A stretch of DNA of 64,000 nt from Orychophragmus violaceus (Eukaryota > Streptophyta > Magnoliopsida > Brassicales > Brassicaceae): NCBI GenBank assembly GCA_030180135.1, contig CM058239.1:59713823-59777822 (forward strand). Direction: 5' to 3'. Position numbers and translations under genes: made by a program. The stretch's first letter is position 1; the number at the start of each line of letters is the position of its first letter. Shown here one piece after another: positions 22,282 to 34,528 of the stretch. The notes below the pieces were generated by a model that was not told the origin of the DNA, ran no database searches, and was given only the letters and a program-made list of their open reading frames with translations.

Positions 22282-24933
22282 ATGTAGACGCGTGATACCA
22301 GAAGTAATCCGAACACTAATCTCGTAAACCTCCAACTTGAAGAGCTTGCTAGACTAGAGAGGACCAACAGAAGAGTTAGATGAACAAGGATGGTTGTTGT
22401 TGAACGTGTGATCATGAAGCCTGATGCTCAAGGTACCCTCAGGGACCGACACAACAATCCTTACAATGCTGCTGGAGAACCGATAGATGCTGAAGGGAAT
22501 GTTATCCCTGATCCTCCAGAGCAACCACAACCACAACAGGAGCAAGGCCAAGGACAGGGCCAAGGTAGACATATGGTTGTCCATGAGAGGACTTTAGCTG
22601 ACTATAACCGTCCGGATGAGTTTCACGCTAACCGGTCAGCTCTTGTGCTTCCTGAATTTGAGAGGAATGATTTTGAAATCAAGACGGTCTACTACTCTCT
22701 CCTGAGGCAGAAAGCCTTCCATGGCTCTCCAAGTGAGCAGCCGATGGATCACATAGATGAGTTTGAGGGCATAGTCACTGGAATAAAGTACGATGGAGTT
22801 AACCAAGACTATATGCTCCTCAAGCTTTTCCCCTACTCTCTGGCTGGAGATGCTGCAGCCTGGCTGAAACAGCTTCCATCTGGGACGTTTGTTACTTGGG
22901 CCGCTCTGAAGAGTGAGTTCCTGCGTCATTTCTATGATGATGCCCGCTCAGATCAGTCCAGGCAGGACATTCTTACCTTTACCCAAGGTCCAACAGAGCC
23001 TCTTAAGACAGCCTGGATGAGGTTTAAGAAGTACCAACGTGACTGCCTGCACCATGGATTCACCGAGGTAACACTTTTAGGCATCTTCTTTAGAGGTATA
23101 GATCTTCCATATCAGACTGCGCTGGACAATTCTAGCAATGCCAACTTTAACACTAGGACTCCTGCTCAAGCTAAGCAGTTGATAGATAATTTAGTAAGCA
23201 GTAATAGCTGCAAGACTACTGATGAGAGAAGGAAGAAGTCCGGTGGGAAGATGGAGAATTCTGAGATAGCTGATATTAGATCTAAGTTGGACACTGTTTG
23301 CAATCTTCTAGCTGGGAAGAAAGCTGTCCACTTTGCTCAAGATGTTGAGATGATCAATGATGAAGGAGATGATCAGGAAGAGGATGTGAATTACATCGGA
23401 GGATCTGGTTTCCAAGGAAACAGGTTTAGTAATCAGTCTGGTAATAGGTTCTTCAATGGAGGACAGAAAAGTGCTTTCAACAGCAACCAAAACTCTTCTG
23501 GATTTGGACAGACTAGTGGATTTCAGAAACCTTTCCAACAAGGTAATCCGAGAACTTATGGATCTTCCTCTTACCAAGCACCTCCTGTAGCTACTACTCA
23601 TGAGAGTAAGATGGAGGCAATGATGGAACAGCTGCTGGAAGGACAGACTAAGATTGCTGTGGGCTGCAACAAGAAGTTGGATGCTGTCTATGAGGATCTC
23701 AATGGGAAGTTTGAGTCTCTAAACACTCATGTGAAGTAATTGGACACTCAGGTGAGCCAAATTTCAAGCTCCATCAAGGGAAAGAGTGTTGTAGACACCC
23801 ATATTAAGGCCTGGTCAGTATACATTGATGATGGATCACACCTAGGTGAAAGATTTGAGCTAAGTACAGCTGAAGTGGTATAAGAGGCTGGAATTTCGGA
23901 TTTTGAGGAAAATCTCTCGGGTAGAATCTGTGAAAATTTGACTGCATCGATCGATGCACCTGTAGCATCGATCGTTGCAAGGCGTGGACAGACAGATTCA
24001 CAGGATTCTTATGACATTGATGCAGATTCAGAGCTTGATCGCTTATTCCCTGGAGTGTCTGAGATAACTCAACAGGATATTTATGCACAATCTATTCGCT
24101 TATATCCTAAGGTGTCTGAAGTGATTCAACAAGAGATTGATGAGCTTAAAGAGCTAGAAAAGATTGGTGAAGATTTGGAAGAAATTCCACCATCTGATGA
24201 TCCACCTTACCACCCTTGTGTGCAGAGATACTTGGGTAAGATGTTGCCTTTGGATGAAGAGCTGGAAGATTGGGTTATAGTTGTTCCTCAGCATATAAGT
24301 GATGTGCTATTAACCAAGGTTCCTAAGAAGCTACCTGATCCTGGGATTTTTGTGCTGAGTTTTTCTATCTTCGAGGATGGTTTTAAGCGCTCTCTGTGTG
24401 ATTTAGGAGCTGCTGGAAGTCTCATGCCATACTCTGTGGCAGAGAAGCTGGGTATGATGGATTTTTCACCTACTAGGACCTCTCTCGTCCTAGCTGATCA
24501 GTCGATAAGAATTCCGGAAGGAGTTCTTGAGGACATCCCAGTAAGAGTTGGAAACTACTTGGTTCCAACAGATTTCTTAGTTCTTAAGTACCATAGTGAG
24601 CAGGATGATGCTTTGATATTGGGTAGACCATTCTTGGCTACAGCTGGAGCAGTGATAGATGTGAGACACAGTCTGATAGATCTCCATCTGGGAGATAAGC
24701 CACTGCACTTTGAGATGGATAAGCTGCGCAAGCCACTGATTGATGGGCAGACCTTCACCATTATGGATGGAGATGAAGAGCAGTCAAGTCACACTACGGT
24801 TTTGGATCGTCGGGAGCATTTCACTCCTTCTTTTCTCGGACGCGTTCATACTGATAAAGCTTACTCTCCGCCCTGGATGAGGAGACTTGCAAAGAGACAA
24901 TCAAAGTCTATGTCAGGATCTCACGGTGCCTGA
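22282..24933 (+). pseudogene. Athila-type gag-protease polyprotein, element C (four stops)
   Basis: One continuous frame of about 884 codons with four stops: TAG right after the ATG (22285), TGA at 22381, TAA at 23737 and TAA at 23881. Gag core LAGDAAAWLKQLPSGTF and FLRHFYDDARSDQSR lie in 22390-23739. The linker with in-frame CGATCG units is at 23941-23980, and the protease DLGAAGSLMPYS and ALILGRPFLATAGA at about 24405-24650. It ends SKSMSGSHGA, with no pol beyond. At least three stops replace a Gln codon (CAG or CAA) kept in other copies. Here the gag-protease junction is open (SEITQQ...SEVIQQ), unlike A and B. Confidence 0.9.
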
Positions 24934-25268
24934 TTCTTGTTCGTCAGGTCAAGCTAATGACCTTAAACAAGCGCTGAGTGTGAGGCAAACCACTGTTAGG
25001 TTTTAGTATTTTTCTTTCTTATTTTTGGTGTTTTTCTTAGGAACTTACGTTTTGATTTTGTTTTGCTAAGTTTTTAGATACAGAACTCGAGTCTGGAGAT
25101 GTGTGACAATCGTTCCTATATATGCAACGGTCATTGCAGGGAGATTTGACGAAGAGATGGGATCGCATTGTGACGATCGTTGCGGTCCTGTGCAACGGTC
25201 GTTGCAAATGGTTTAATTGCAAATTAAGGTACGCGTGCTAAACCGGAATCAATTCGGTTCAACAGCAT
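24934..25268 (+). other. Protease-ORF2 spacer of element C, left part
   Basis: Non-coding. Begins after the protease stop with a conserved motif around aaacaagcgctgagtg, then a CGATCG-type cluster (25105-25210) containing gcaacggtcattgca, gacgatcgttgc and gcaacggtcgttgc. It is interrupted at AGCAT by element D and resumes at 53530. Confidence 0.8.
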
Positions 25269-26463
25269 TGATAGGGTCTAGTTTTAATCCTATTCTACTG
25301 CAAGTGCACAGTTAAGTGATTGTAGTATATAGGGTATCGAATCCACAGAGACTCTGGTCTCGATAGATAAAGAACCGTAGAAATTTAAACTAAGAAGAAA
25401 GCAAATTTTAGTAAACTAAATAGCAAAGCAAGAAAGTAAACAAGTAGCAGATTGTCGGTGGTGAAAGCAGTTAATTAAAGGCGCTAAGTCTAGGGCGTTC
25501 TCAGGAAATCAGACAAGCAGACAAATCAATCAGTCATGATCTAATTAAGCACAGTTCTAGAACTCAAATCACGGATATAGAATTAACCAAATCTCTTTGC
25601 GAGAATTCTCTAAGTCTAAGTGCAGTAATCTAAATCTCTTTGCAATTACTAACAGATTAAACCAGCATTAATTTCAAGTTCGATATGTTCACAATTAAAC
25701 TAAACCAAATCTCTTTGCGAGAAGTTTAATTGCTCAACCTAAATAGTTCGGATTCTAAACCACACTCTCGTGTCGTATTTAGCAACCTAAGATCTAGATT
25801 CTAATTGATCAGGTTAGAACTAGCATTAAACTCAATTTAGATAGAAGAACATTCTATTCATGTGAATCCTTAACTGAATTAAACAAGTCTAGCAAGTCAT
25901 AAAATCCTTAATGAGAAACCATAAACCTAACTATGAATCTACTCAGACATATAATATGAAAGCATAATCAATGAATTAATAGAAATCATAAAAGAGATTA
26001 AATAAATAAAGGGGTTCGAAATCTTCTCCAAAATAAAGTGAAGTACAGGATCAGATCAGCCCCAATAGCTCTAAAAGCTCTCTGCTCTTAATTATGAAAG
26101 CCTATCTAAAATAAACACCAAAATCCTAATTATATAGGCATAATCTCGGCTGGGGCTTCTTTGTAAATACTGAAAACTTCTGGGCCAAAGTGCAAAATCT
26201 TCATTCTTCATTAAACCGCCGAATCGGCCCAACTTGCTAGTGTGTCGATCGACACCAAAGGTGTGTCGATCGATGCATGATCTCAAAACTGGACAGTGAG
26301 CTCAATCTCTCGGCCAAGCACTCCAAAAATCCCCAAAATGCTCCTGTATCTCCAATTCTGCTCCAAAACTGATTATACCTGTAAAAGACTCTAAAAGAAC
26401 ACAAAAGAACACTAAAACACAATTATATCATGGCATAAAACCGGTAAAAACCATGATATATCA
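25269..26463 (-). repeat. 3' LTR of element D
   Basis: 1195 bp. Outer end tgatagggtct at 25269, inner end catgatatatca at 26463 next to the PPT. Two CGATCG units (tgtcgatcgacacc, tgtcgatcgatgca) at 26243-26277. Confidence 0.92.
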
Positions 26464-26478
26464 ACTCCCCCACACTTA
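26464..26478 (-). promoter_or_regulatory. Polypurine tract of element D
   Basis: Minus-strand TAAGTGTGGGGGAGT directly next to the 3' LTR, the plus-strand primer. Confidence 0.88.
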
Positions 26479-26962
26479 GCCTTTGCTTGCCCTCAAGCAA
26501 AACAATGAACTAGAATGTAGTGAAGAGGTTTGAAAACTCTTCAGAAACTCTTTTCATCTTAGAAGCAGCAACACTCAGATTCCCCTTAGTAAACCACATG
26601 AAAGAATCAACCTGTAGACATCAAGACCAACATATACTTCCCCCACACTTAGCAACTGTCCTAAGTAAACTCCACAATCACATTCACGCATTCAAATTCA
26701 CCCTACTGACTTCTGTAAGTATTTAAGTGCGGTCTCACCTAAGGAGTATCGATCAAAGGCACATGCACTCTTACCTTATCAGCTCTAGACCACCATACTA
26801 TCTTTCTCTAGTCCCTTTCTTCTCTTTTCCCTTCCTTAGCATTCTGATTTTTTCCCCATTGGGTATCATTTTATTTTTTTTATCAGTGCTCTTCCCGTTA
26901 AGGGGTGTACCTTGGACACATTCTATGGATGCACAGGATATAAAAGTTGTAGCTACCATTCC
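26479..26962 (-). other. 3' non-coding region of D, part 1
   Basis: Matches 6098-6590 of copy B, including a second cccccacactta tract near 26640. It is interrupted by F at ATTCC and continues at 31799. Confidence 0.85.
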
Positions 26963-28456
26963 TGTAACATACCCATACCTCTGGCCCAAAAATTTTGTCT
27001 AAAAAGAAAGAATAGCCCAAAAGCCTAGCCCAAATCCACCTTCCTTTTCCATTATTCCCTCATTAATATCCTTTCCTTTTCTATTTTAAGCCCAAAGCCC
27101 AAAAGCCCAACTCATTAAAGAGTGAAGCCCTAGTTCTTTTTCCTATAAAAGGAGGAGAGGGGCTCCTCATTTCTCACACCATTCCAAAAATTTGAGCAGA
27201 GCTCGTGACCGGAGAACCGACAGTCGTCGGAGCTCCACCGCCGGAGGGCCACCGGAGAGCCGCCGGACCGCCGCCGGGTCAACTCGGTCGGCGACCGAGT
27301 CAACTTGGTTGACCGGGTCGGGTCGGTTGGGTTGACCGGGTCAGGCGTTGACCGGTTCGGTTCGGGTTAACCAGTCTGGTTCAATTCCCCTTTCAGCTTA
27401 TAATTCCTGGTAAGTCCGGTTTCCTTTAATTTTCTAGTTCAATTCGATTTCGCCCGGTTTAGTTTCGGTTAGGATTGGTTAGGGTAATTGGGCCGGTTAT
27501 GGATTGGGCCTGGTTCAATCTGGGTTTGGGTCTGAGTCTGGGTTGACCGGGTTGACCGGTTGACTTTGACCGACCGTTGACTTTAAGTCAACCAAACTTC
27601 GAGTGGTCATAACTTGCTCATCCCGAATCCGATTCGAGCGAAATGAGCCTAAATCGATTGTTTTTCCGTCCTCTTTCCAGATCTGATGTCTTTTCGGGCT
27701 GATGAGCTTCTTAATTTACGAAAATGCCCTTCTTTGGCCAAGGTGAGGATCGGTCTTGACCCTTGCTTATTCTATTCATTTCCAGACGATAGTCCTTCGT
27801 TAATACCGTCTTTCCTAGGTAGTCTCGGGCAGTAGAGCGCTCGATGTGATTGATTGAATAACATAGAATCGCTAGGTTATCGCTTAAACCGAAAACGTTG
27901 TTTGTGCTTGATGGATATGCGTGGTAGAACTGTGCTAGGACTTTGCGTGTAGGGCGTTAGACGTCCTTGATCGTCGGAGGAGGGTGTTGGCGAGCCCTCC
28001 CGTGTGGTGGTGCGTTGGACGTACCGTTCGTTGGACGCATTGTGTGGGGCTTGGAGCCATTAGGTGTTCATGAGTGTGAGCTTGGAGCTCGTGTGCACGA
28101 TTGGGCATTAGAATTGTGTGGTGAAGCCTTCGGGCGATGTTTGCAAGGTGTTATTAGCTTAGGACTTGTGTTTCATAATTGTGTGGCGTAAGCCGGGATC
28201 GCGGGTTCCTTAAATCCGCCCTCGCTGGGTAATTGTGTTTTGAAACAATTACTCAGTCCTCTTTCCTTTCCCTGTCCCCGTTTTCTTGCAGGTCCGGATG
28301 CAGGACTGATTGATCGCCTGATGTCATTGGTGGATTTGAATAAGAAGGAAGCGCCGGGTCCTGGGACAAGTTGAGTCGGCGTCCCGGTTGGACCGAATCC
28401 GGTTCAACGGACGTCCTAATACCGCGTCTCCGGTTCGCCGGGAGACGGGTGTTACA
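26963..28456 (+). repeat. 5' LTR of F
   Basis: 1494 bp. Contains 'cctataaaaggaggagagg' near 27140, a plausible TATA region, followed by a very GC-rich segment (27200-27600) dominated by gaccgggt/ggttgaccgg words. Confidence 0.9.
27142..27149 (+). promoter_or_regulatory. Possible TATA box in F LTR
   Basis: TATAAAAGG in the 5' LTR, repeated at about 30451 in the 3' LTR, about 30-40 bp before a pyrimidine/CA-rich stretch. Suggestive only. Confidence 0.4.
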
Positions 28457-28459
28457 ATT

Positions 28460-28472
28460 TGGTATCAGAGCC
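28460..28472 (+). promoter_or_regulatory. Primer-binding site (initiator tRNA-Met), F
   Basis: tggtatcagagcc, three bases from the LTR end. Confidence 0.9.
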
Positions 28473-30250
28473 TAGGTCAAGGTCTCCCAGTCCTATCCTG
28501 GGAGATCAGCTTTCGGTGTTTTCCAAAACCTTGTTTTCAAATCTTTTTGAAAAGTGTTTGTGAAATTTTTATAAAATGGTTACTTTGCGAAAGGGTTTTT
28601 CAAGCACCATGTATATCATAGGTTGTTCTCCACGCCGGTCCTAGTCTAGATAGAATTTCTCCATGCAGGTTGGAGTCATTGTCTTCAAACCTCAGTTGTG
28701 CTACTGCCGCTAGATGTGTGTCGAGATGTATGTCGTGATGTGTGCCGTTGAGGAGTGTGTTTGGGTGTATGTTGTGGTGTGCACATACAGGGCAGTCGGT
28801 ACTAATGAGGTGTGTATTGGGGGTCATCGTCAGTTTGAAGCGTTGTTCAACTAAGCGTGCGAGGGCGTTCAAAATGTGGAGACGTTCACCGGAGAGACTA
28901 CTGCGGGAGTGTAGCAGAGAGTTGCAAGAGTTACGGGAAGTGCTAGAAGAGTTGCAAGAGGCGTTGGGGAAGCTGCAAGGAGTACTGCAGGAGCTGCAAG
29001 AGGTCAATGGAAAGACCGGATTGCAAGGAGTGCTACAGGAGCTGCAAGAGGTCAATGGAAAGACCGGATTGCAAGGAGGCTATTTGGAATTGACGGTGTT
29101 CCGACTGGATTAAGCGTCAAGAGTTGTTTGAGTTGCTTGGATCACAAGGAGCAGCAGGAGGCTATCCAAATCTGTTCCAAGTAGGGAATCTTGGAATCGG
29201 TTTGTGACATCAACTTCAATGAGTTATGGGGCTCGTTGAAGATTGATCAAGCGGAAGGCTAGAGAAGATCTTCGTGGTACGACAGGCTCGAGATTCAACG
29301 GTGGGACCGGAAAGGAAACGGTCTGCCCTAGAGTTCTTGTGGATTACTGGAGCAACTAATGGAGTTCCTCAATATGGAAAGAAGATCGCAGAAGCGTTTT
29401 GGGAAGTGGCGTTGTGGCATTTGGAATTGCCTGGCAAACTAGACTTCTGCAATTGCAAGCTCAAGTGGACAAAGCTGGTTATTGGAAATGGAAATCCAAT
29501 GGGAGGGTGTTAGGAAAACACTATGGAGGATTGGCAAGAAGCTGCAAGGAATAGCAAAGGAGCGCAAGTCTAATGGGGAAGGAAACCCAAAGGATGGAGT
29601 TTGGAAAGCACTACACCTGGATCACAAGGTAGGAAACCTTGAGCTGGAATTCAGACTGGAATCAATTTGGATATCAGAGTGCGCAGCGGAAGCGTGGCAT
29701 TGGAGCATATCAGGAGTTAAGTGGGTCGTTCCCCACCAGCCAGATAGCCATAATGGACATGGTTAGCTGCATCGGTCACAGAGGTTAGCAAGGATGTTTG
29801 CTTGGGCGACAGTCAACGCCATAGTGCACGGTAATGGAAAACCGTCATAGAGAATCTATTTGGAAGTGGATGATGCACTATGGCACAGTAAGGGAAACCG
29901 TTGAGGAGAATAGGATTGGAGGCGAGGCATCGAATTCAAGACTTAGAACCACTCGAGGGATGAGTGTTGTTTCTAAACGTTGGAGACCGACCCTAATGGA
30001 CATGGGCGGTAGCATGTGGCGTTTGTATTGCATTCTGGGAGCTACTGTTGGATCGGCACCAAGAAGAAGGACACTTTAGAGCGTGGTTGGAAATAAGGGG
30101 GGGGAGAAGCAGTCTGCAGGATTCAGGGACAAGTTCTTTCAAGCAAGTGAGCAATCAAGTCTGTTTCGGTTCAGTGAAGTTTGCGTAGTGTGGTTGGTAA
30201 AGAGTTGCAGTGGGGAACTCTCGCCACGAAATTCGGGATGAATTCTTTTC
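28473..30250 (+). other. Internal region of F without retroviral genes
   Basis: No gag-pol homology in any frame. The largest frame, 28742-29113 (123 codons), is Leu/Gln/Glu-rich (RELQELREVLEELQEALGKL) and could form a coiled coil, but half its length is the 48-bp repeat and its start is arbitrary. Gag-pol has probably been replaced by other sequence rather than decayed. Confidence 0.6.
28976..29071 (+). repeat. 48-bp tandem repeat, two copies, in F
   Basis: Units 28976-29023 and 29024-29071 differ at two positions; both encode QGVLQELQEVNGKTGL-like residues in the open frame. Confidence 0.9.
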
Positions 30251-30268
30251 AAGGGGGGGGGGGAGAAT
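30251..30268 (+). promoter_or_regulatory. Polypurine tract of F
   Basis: aa followed by eleven G, then agaat, directly before the 3' LTR TGTAACAT. Confidence 0.9.
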
Positions 30269-31793
30269 TGTAACATACCCATACCTCTGGCCCAAAAATT
30301 TTGTCTAAAAAGAAAGAAAAGCCCAAAAGCCTAGCCCAAATCCACCTTCATTTTCCATTATTCCCTCATTAATATCCTTTCCTTTTCTATTTTAAGCTCA
30401 AAGCCCAAAAGCCCAACTTATTAAAGAGTGAAGCCCTAGTTCTCTTTCCTATAAAAGGAAGAGAGGGGCTCCTCATTTCTCACACCATTCCAAAAATTCG
30501 AGCAGAGCTCGTGACCGGACAACCGACAGTCGTCGGAGCTCCACCGCCGGAGGGCCACCGGAGAGCCGCCGGACCGCCGCCGGGTCAAATCAGTCGGCGA
30601 CCGAGTCAACTTGGTTGACCGGGTCGGGTCGGTTGGGTTGACCGGGTCAGGCGTTGACCGGTTCGGTTCGGGTTAACCAGTCTGGTTCAATTCCCCTTTC
30701 AGCTTCTAATTCCTGGTAAGTCCAGTTTCCTTTAATGTTCTAGTTCAATTCGATTTCGCCCGGTTTAGTTTCGGTTAGGATTGGTTAGGGTAATTGGGCC
30801 GGTTATGGATTGGGCCTGGTTCAATCTGGGTTTGGGTCTGAGTCTGGGTTGACCGGGTTGACCGGTTGACTTTGACCGACCGTTGACTTTAAGTCAACCA
30901 AACTTCGAGTGGTCATAACTTGCTCATCCCGAATCCGATTCGAGCGAAATGAGCCTAAATCGATTGTTTTTCCGTCCTCTTTCCAGATCTGATGTCTTTT
31001 CGGGCTGATGAGCTTCCTAATTTACGAAAATGCCCTTCTTTGGCCAAGGTGAGGATCGGTCTTGACCCTTGCTTATTCTATTCAGTTCCAGACGATAGTC
31101 CTTCGTTAATACCGTCTTTCCTAGGTAGTCTAGGGCAGTAGAGCGCTCGATGTGATTGATTGAATAACATAGAATCGCTAGGTTATCGCTTAAACCGAAA
31201 ACGTTGTTTGTGCTTGATGGATATGCGTGGTAGAACTGTGCTAGGACTTTGCGTGTAGGGCGTTGGACGTCCTTGATCGTCGGAGGAGGGTGTTGGCGAG
31301 CCCTCCCGTGTGGTGGTGCGTTGGACGTACCGTGCGTTGGACGCATTGTGTCGGGCTTGGAGCCGTTAGGTGTTCATGAGTGTGAGCTTGGAGCCGTTAG
31401 GTGTTCATGAGTGTGAGCTTGGAGCTCGTGTGCACGATTGGGCATTAGAATTGTGTGGTGAAGCCTTCGGGCGATGTTTGCAAGGTGTTATTAGCTTAGG
31501 ACTTGTGTTTCGTAATTGTGTGGCGTAAGCCGGGATCGCGGGTTCCTTAAATCCGCCCTCGCTGGGTAATTGTGTTTTGAAACAATTACTCAGTCCTCTT
31601 TCCTTTCCCTGTCCCCGTTTTCTTGCAGGTCCGGATGCAGGATTGATCGATCGCCTGATGTCATTGGTGGATTTGAATAAGAAGGAAGCGTCGGGTCCTG
31701 GGACAAGTTGAGTCGGCGTCCCGGTTGGACCGAATCCGGTTCAACGGACGTCCTAATACCGCGTCTCCGGTTCGCCGGGAGACGGGTGTTACA
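30269..31793 (+). repeat. 3' LTR of F
   Basis: 1525 bp; the extra 31 bp over the 5' LTR is a tandem duplication (31360-31390 and 31391-31421) of a unit beginning gagccgttaggtg. Confidence 0.9.
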
Positions 31794-31798
31794 ATTCC

Positions 31799-32351
31799 CA
31801 TGACCACTTCGGAGTTACTAACTCATCTTCAGTTTATTATCTTTTTTTTATGGAAGGGGAGAAGGGAACTAGATAGGACAAGTTTACAGGCTGTGTCAGA
31901 ACTAACAAGGGAATCCGACACAAAGTATACCAAGCCCTTAGGTGAGAAATCTAAGTCAGTATTAAGGTTGAAGTCAGTAAAAGGATCCTTTGATACCTGA
32001 AGTAATGTGGGTGTCCTCAGTAGGTTGATCCATGTCTGGGTTTTCTAATAGTCAGAGATAATCTGCCGTTTCATCCCAATGGTTACTTAAGTTCCTGCAA
32101 GTGCTGCTAATCTTCTTAAAAAATCATTGTTTCTTACTTAAAAGTTTTGACTCGATAAAACAAATTTTTAAAAAAATTTAACTGACTCTAAGAAAATAAA
32201 AGAAAGAAGTTAGTAGAACCTCCCCCACACTTAAGACACACTGTCCCCAGTAGTGTCAAGCGAAGGATTGACAAAAAGAAAGAAAAATTTGTTAAATGGA
32301 TTGGTTGAGTTCTGTCGGGTTTTACCTCTGTCGCTCAGGCATCGATCGTTG
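31799..32351 (-). other. 3' non-coding region of D, part 2
   Basis: Continues D after F and matches 6580-7145 of copy B, including a cccccacacttaagac tract (32222-32240). It ends in a CGATCG unit (catcgatcgttg) cut by E1. Confidence 0.85.
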
Positions 32352-32989
32352 TGTTGGGAATGTCCTGAAATCTACTGTACTATCTCTAGAAAGTATGATA
32401 AGTGTCGAGATCAGACATAAGTCATAAATACTGGGTGATCATGATGACTTGCTAGAGCCCGCTCTTGATCTATAAGTTTAGGACTTATTACCAGTATTGT
32501 ATGATCCCAAAGGGTCACACACCATAGCTAACGGGAAAGTTAAAAGGAATTAATACAGTAAGATGCAAGGCATTTACTGTATTTGTACAGAGAATTGGGC
32601 CAGACAAAATACAGTCTTTTGTCTGATTTGGGTCTTGGGCCCAAAAGCCTAATAGGCCATTAGTTTAATTACTTGGGCCCATATAAGGTAAGAGGGGGCG
32701 CCAGTTAGCCGATGCTTATGCGATTTCTAGGTCTGGCCGTCCTCCTCTCTCTCTGTTGTTCCAGCTTGGTCTAGCAGCCTGATCCAGTAGCTTGTAAGCG
32801 TGTGGATACCTAGGAGGAGCCGGTAATCATCAGCTCTCATTGATCTCTTCATTACCAATCCGCTGCGCTAATAACAAGGTAATGATTCTGATCTGGTTTA
32901 TGATTCAACTGCAAATCACCTAGATCCTAGATGATTATGTGATAGGTTGTAATCTGATAATTAAACCTATGAACCAACATAATCCTTCA
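32352..32989 (+). repeat. 5' LTR of E1
   Basis: Starts tgttgggaatgtcctg, ends aaccaacataatccttca. Confidence 0.95.
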
Positions 32990-32990
32990 G

Positions 32991-33002
32991 TGGTATCAGA
33001 GC
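32991..33002 (+). promoter_or_regulatory. Primer-binding site (initiator tRNA-Met), E1
   Basis: tggtatcagagc, one base after the LTR. Confidence 0.9.
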
Positions 33003-34528
33003 ACAGGTCGTTAGGTTTTTGCTGTTTGGATCATATTTAGGTTATTTTAAATGTTTAGAATCGAATTTGTGTTAAGAAATTTGATTAGAAAACTTGAAAA
33101 CCTAATATGTAAATCGCATGAACCGATTGAAACCCATCGGTATACGAAGTGGACGCCCGTATCGATCGACGAGGGAGCGTGATATCGATCGATATCAATC
33201 GGATCGATTGCTTCTCGCTGTCCCGATGACCCGATCGCAACGAGCTGATGCACGCGAGTATCGATCGACGAGGGAGCGTCATATCGATTGATATGCTGGT
33301 GAGGCATACGTTCCGCGAGTAGCCAATCGGTTCAGCCGAGCTTCGCGGTTCGTCCTTCCCTAACCCGCGACAATGAACCGATCAATCCGATTGTGTTTCA
33401 TTGTTAGCTTAAGCTTAACCCGCAAGTTAGGTCAAAATCAGCTAAAATTGATTGGTTAGACCAATCTATTTCTTCCTGATTTGGACTTAACCGAACCGAT
33501 CCAATTTAATTGGTGGTTCAAGTGGTTAACCAAATCGCGGTTTGCTGAAAATTATTTAATACAATTGGTATTATTTAATTTCTGGTTAAACCGGATTTAA
33601 ATTCAAAATTGAATTTTAACCTAAACCGAAGGCTGGTCTAAGTTTGATTTGGTTGGACCAAATAATTTAGAGCTGGTCTGGTTTAGTAAATAACCAGTTG
33701 GATTAAGTAATTAATTTGGTCTTGGACCAGAATTAATGAACCGACTAGGTTATGTCAAATTATTGGGCTAATTGGAATTATGTGGTCTTGGGCCAAGAAT
33801 TGGGCCTATAATTTGTGACCCAACCGAAAATTTTAATAAAATATCTAATTATTTCCAAAATCAGAATTAGAAAGTTTCTAAGTTTAGAAATTTCTAGATT
33901 AAGAATGTTTTGGAAAATAGGAAATTTCTAAAATAAGATTGTTTCCCGATTTAGAAAGTTTCTAAAATAAGTAGGTTTTCCAAAATGGAAAGTTTCCCAA
34001 AATAGTAATCTTCTAATTTTGGAAGGAAAACCTAAAATCCTCAAAACAAATATCAAGCTTGGATGTCTTGCCCAATCTTGTCAGCTACTTAACGCTTATT
34101 CAATTACAGATATGGCTTACAGTGTGAGGTGTCTGTTTTTGCGTAAGTAAAGTAGTACATAGTCATTACTGTCATTGGGAGTCCCAGACTTTAATGATTA
34201 TTTGGCTGTAAGAGATTGGTTTCCTTGACTGGGCCATCGGGAGTCCCGGGCCTTGAGACATCTGGTGAATTTGGGCCTCGGGTCCAATTCACAACCGAGA
34301 GTTATATGAGTTGTAACTAGCTGTGTGTATGCTTACCTAGTTAGCTAATTCTGGGTGACGGCCAGTGGCCCACTTTGGTCTTAGTTTAACATGGATCTCG
34401 GAATCATTGTATTCTTATGAGGATAAACAAAGAAATTTTGAATACAATGCGAGTTTTCTTATAAGTTGTTAAGATTACTCTTTTATGAACTAAATAACTA
34501 AAACTCTATTTATCTCTAAATTTCAGTC
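33003..34528 (+). other. Long untranslated leader of E1
   Basis: 1.5 kb without a long ORF. The first part (33100-33320) is a variable GATCG-rich block (gtatcgatcgacgagggagc twice). After 'gcttcgcggttcg' the leader matches E2 and, in reverse, E0. 33830-34030 has recurring gaaagtttctaaaat-type words. A pyrimidine/AG stretch 'tctctaaatttcag' precedes the gag ATG like a 3' splice site. Confidence 0.75.

Larger units (their letters stand above)
26963..31793 (+). mobile_element. Coding-poor LTR element F (chromovirus/Tekay-like termini)
   Basis: LTRs 26963-28456 (1494 bp) and 30269-31793 (1525 bp), ends TGTAACATACCC...GGGTGTTACA, target duplication ATTCC (26958-26962, 31794-31798). PBS TGGTATCAGAGCC and a G-rich PPT preceded by 'cgaaattcgggatgaattc' resemble the junction of Tekay/Del chromoviruses (recalled pattern). 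The 1.8-kb internal region has no gag, protease, RT or integrase. LTRs differ at about two dozen positions plus a 31-bp duplication. This is a short LARD-type element. Its strand is set by PBS and PPT. Confidence 0.9.

Noticed and set aside
28742..29113. Coiled-coil gene in F
   Set aside because: Half the frame is a recent 48-bp repeat, the start is arbitrary and codon pattern is not convincing; kept only as a note on the internal region.
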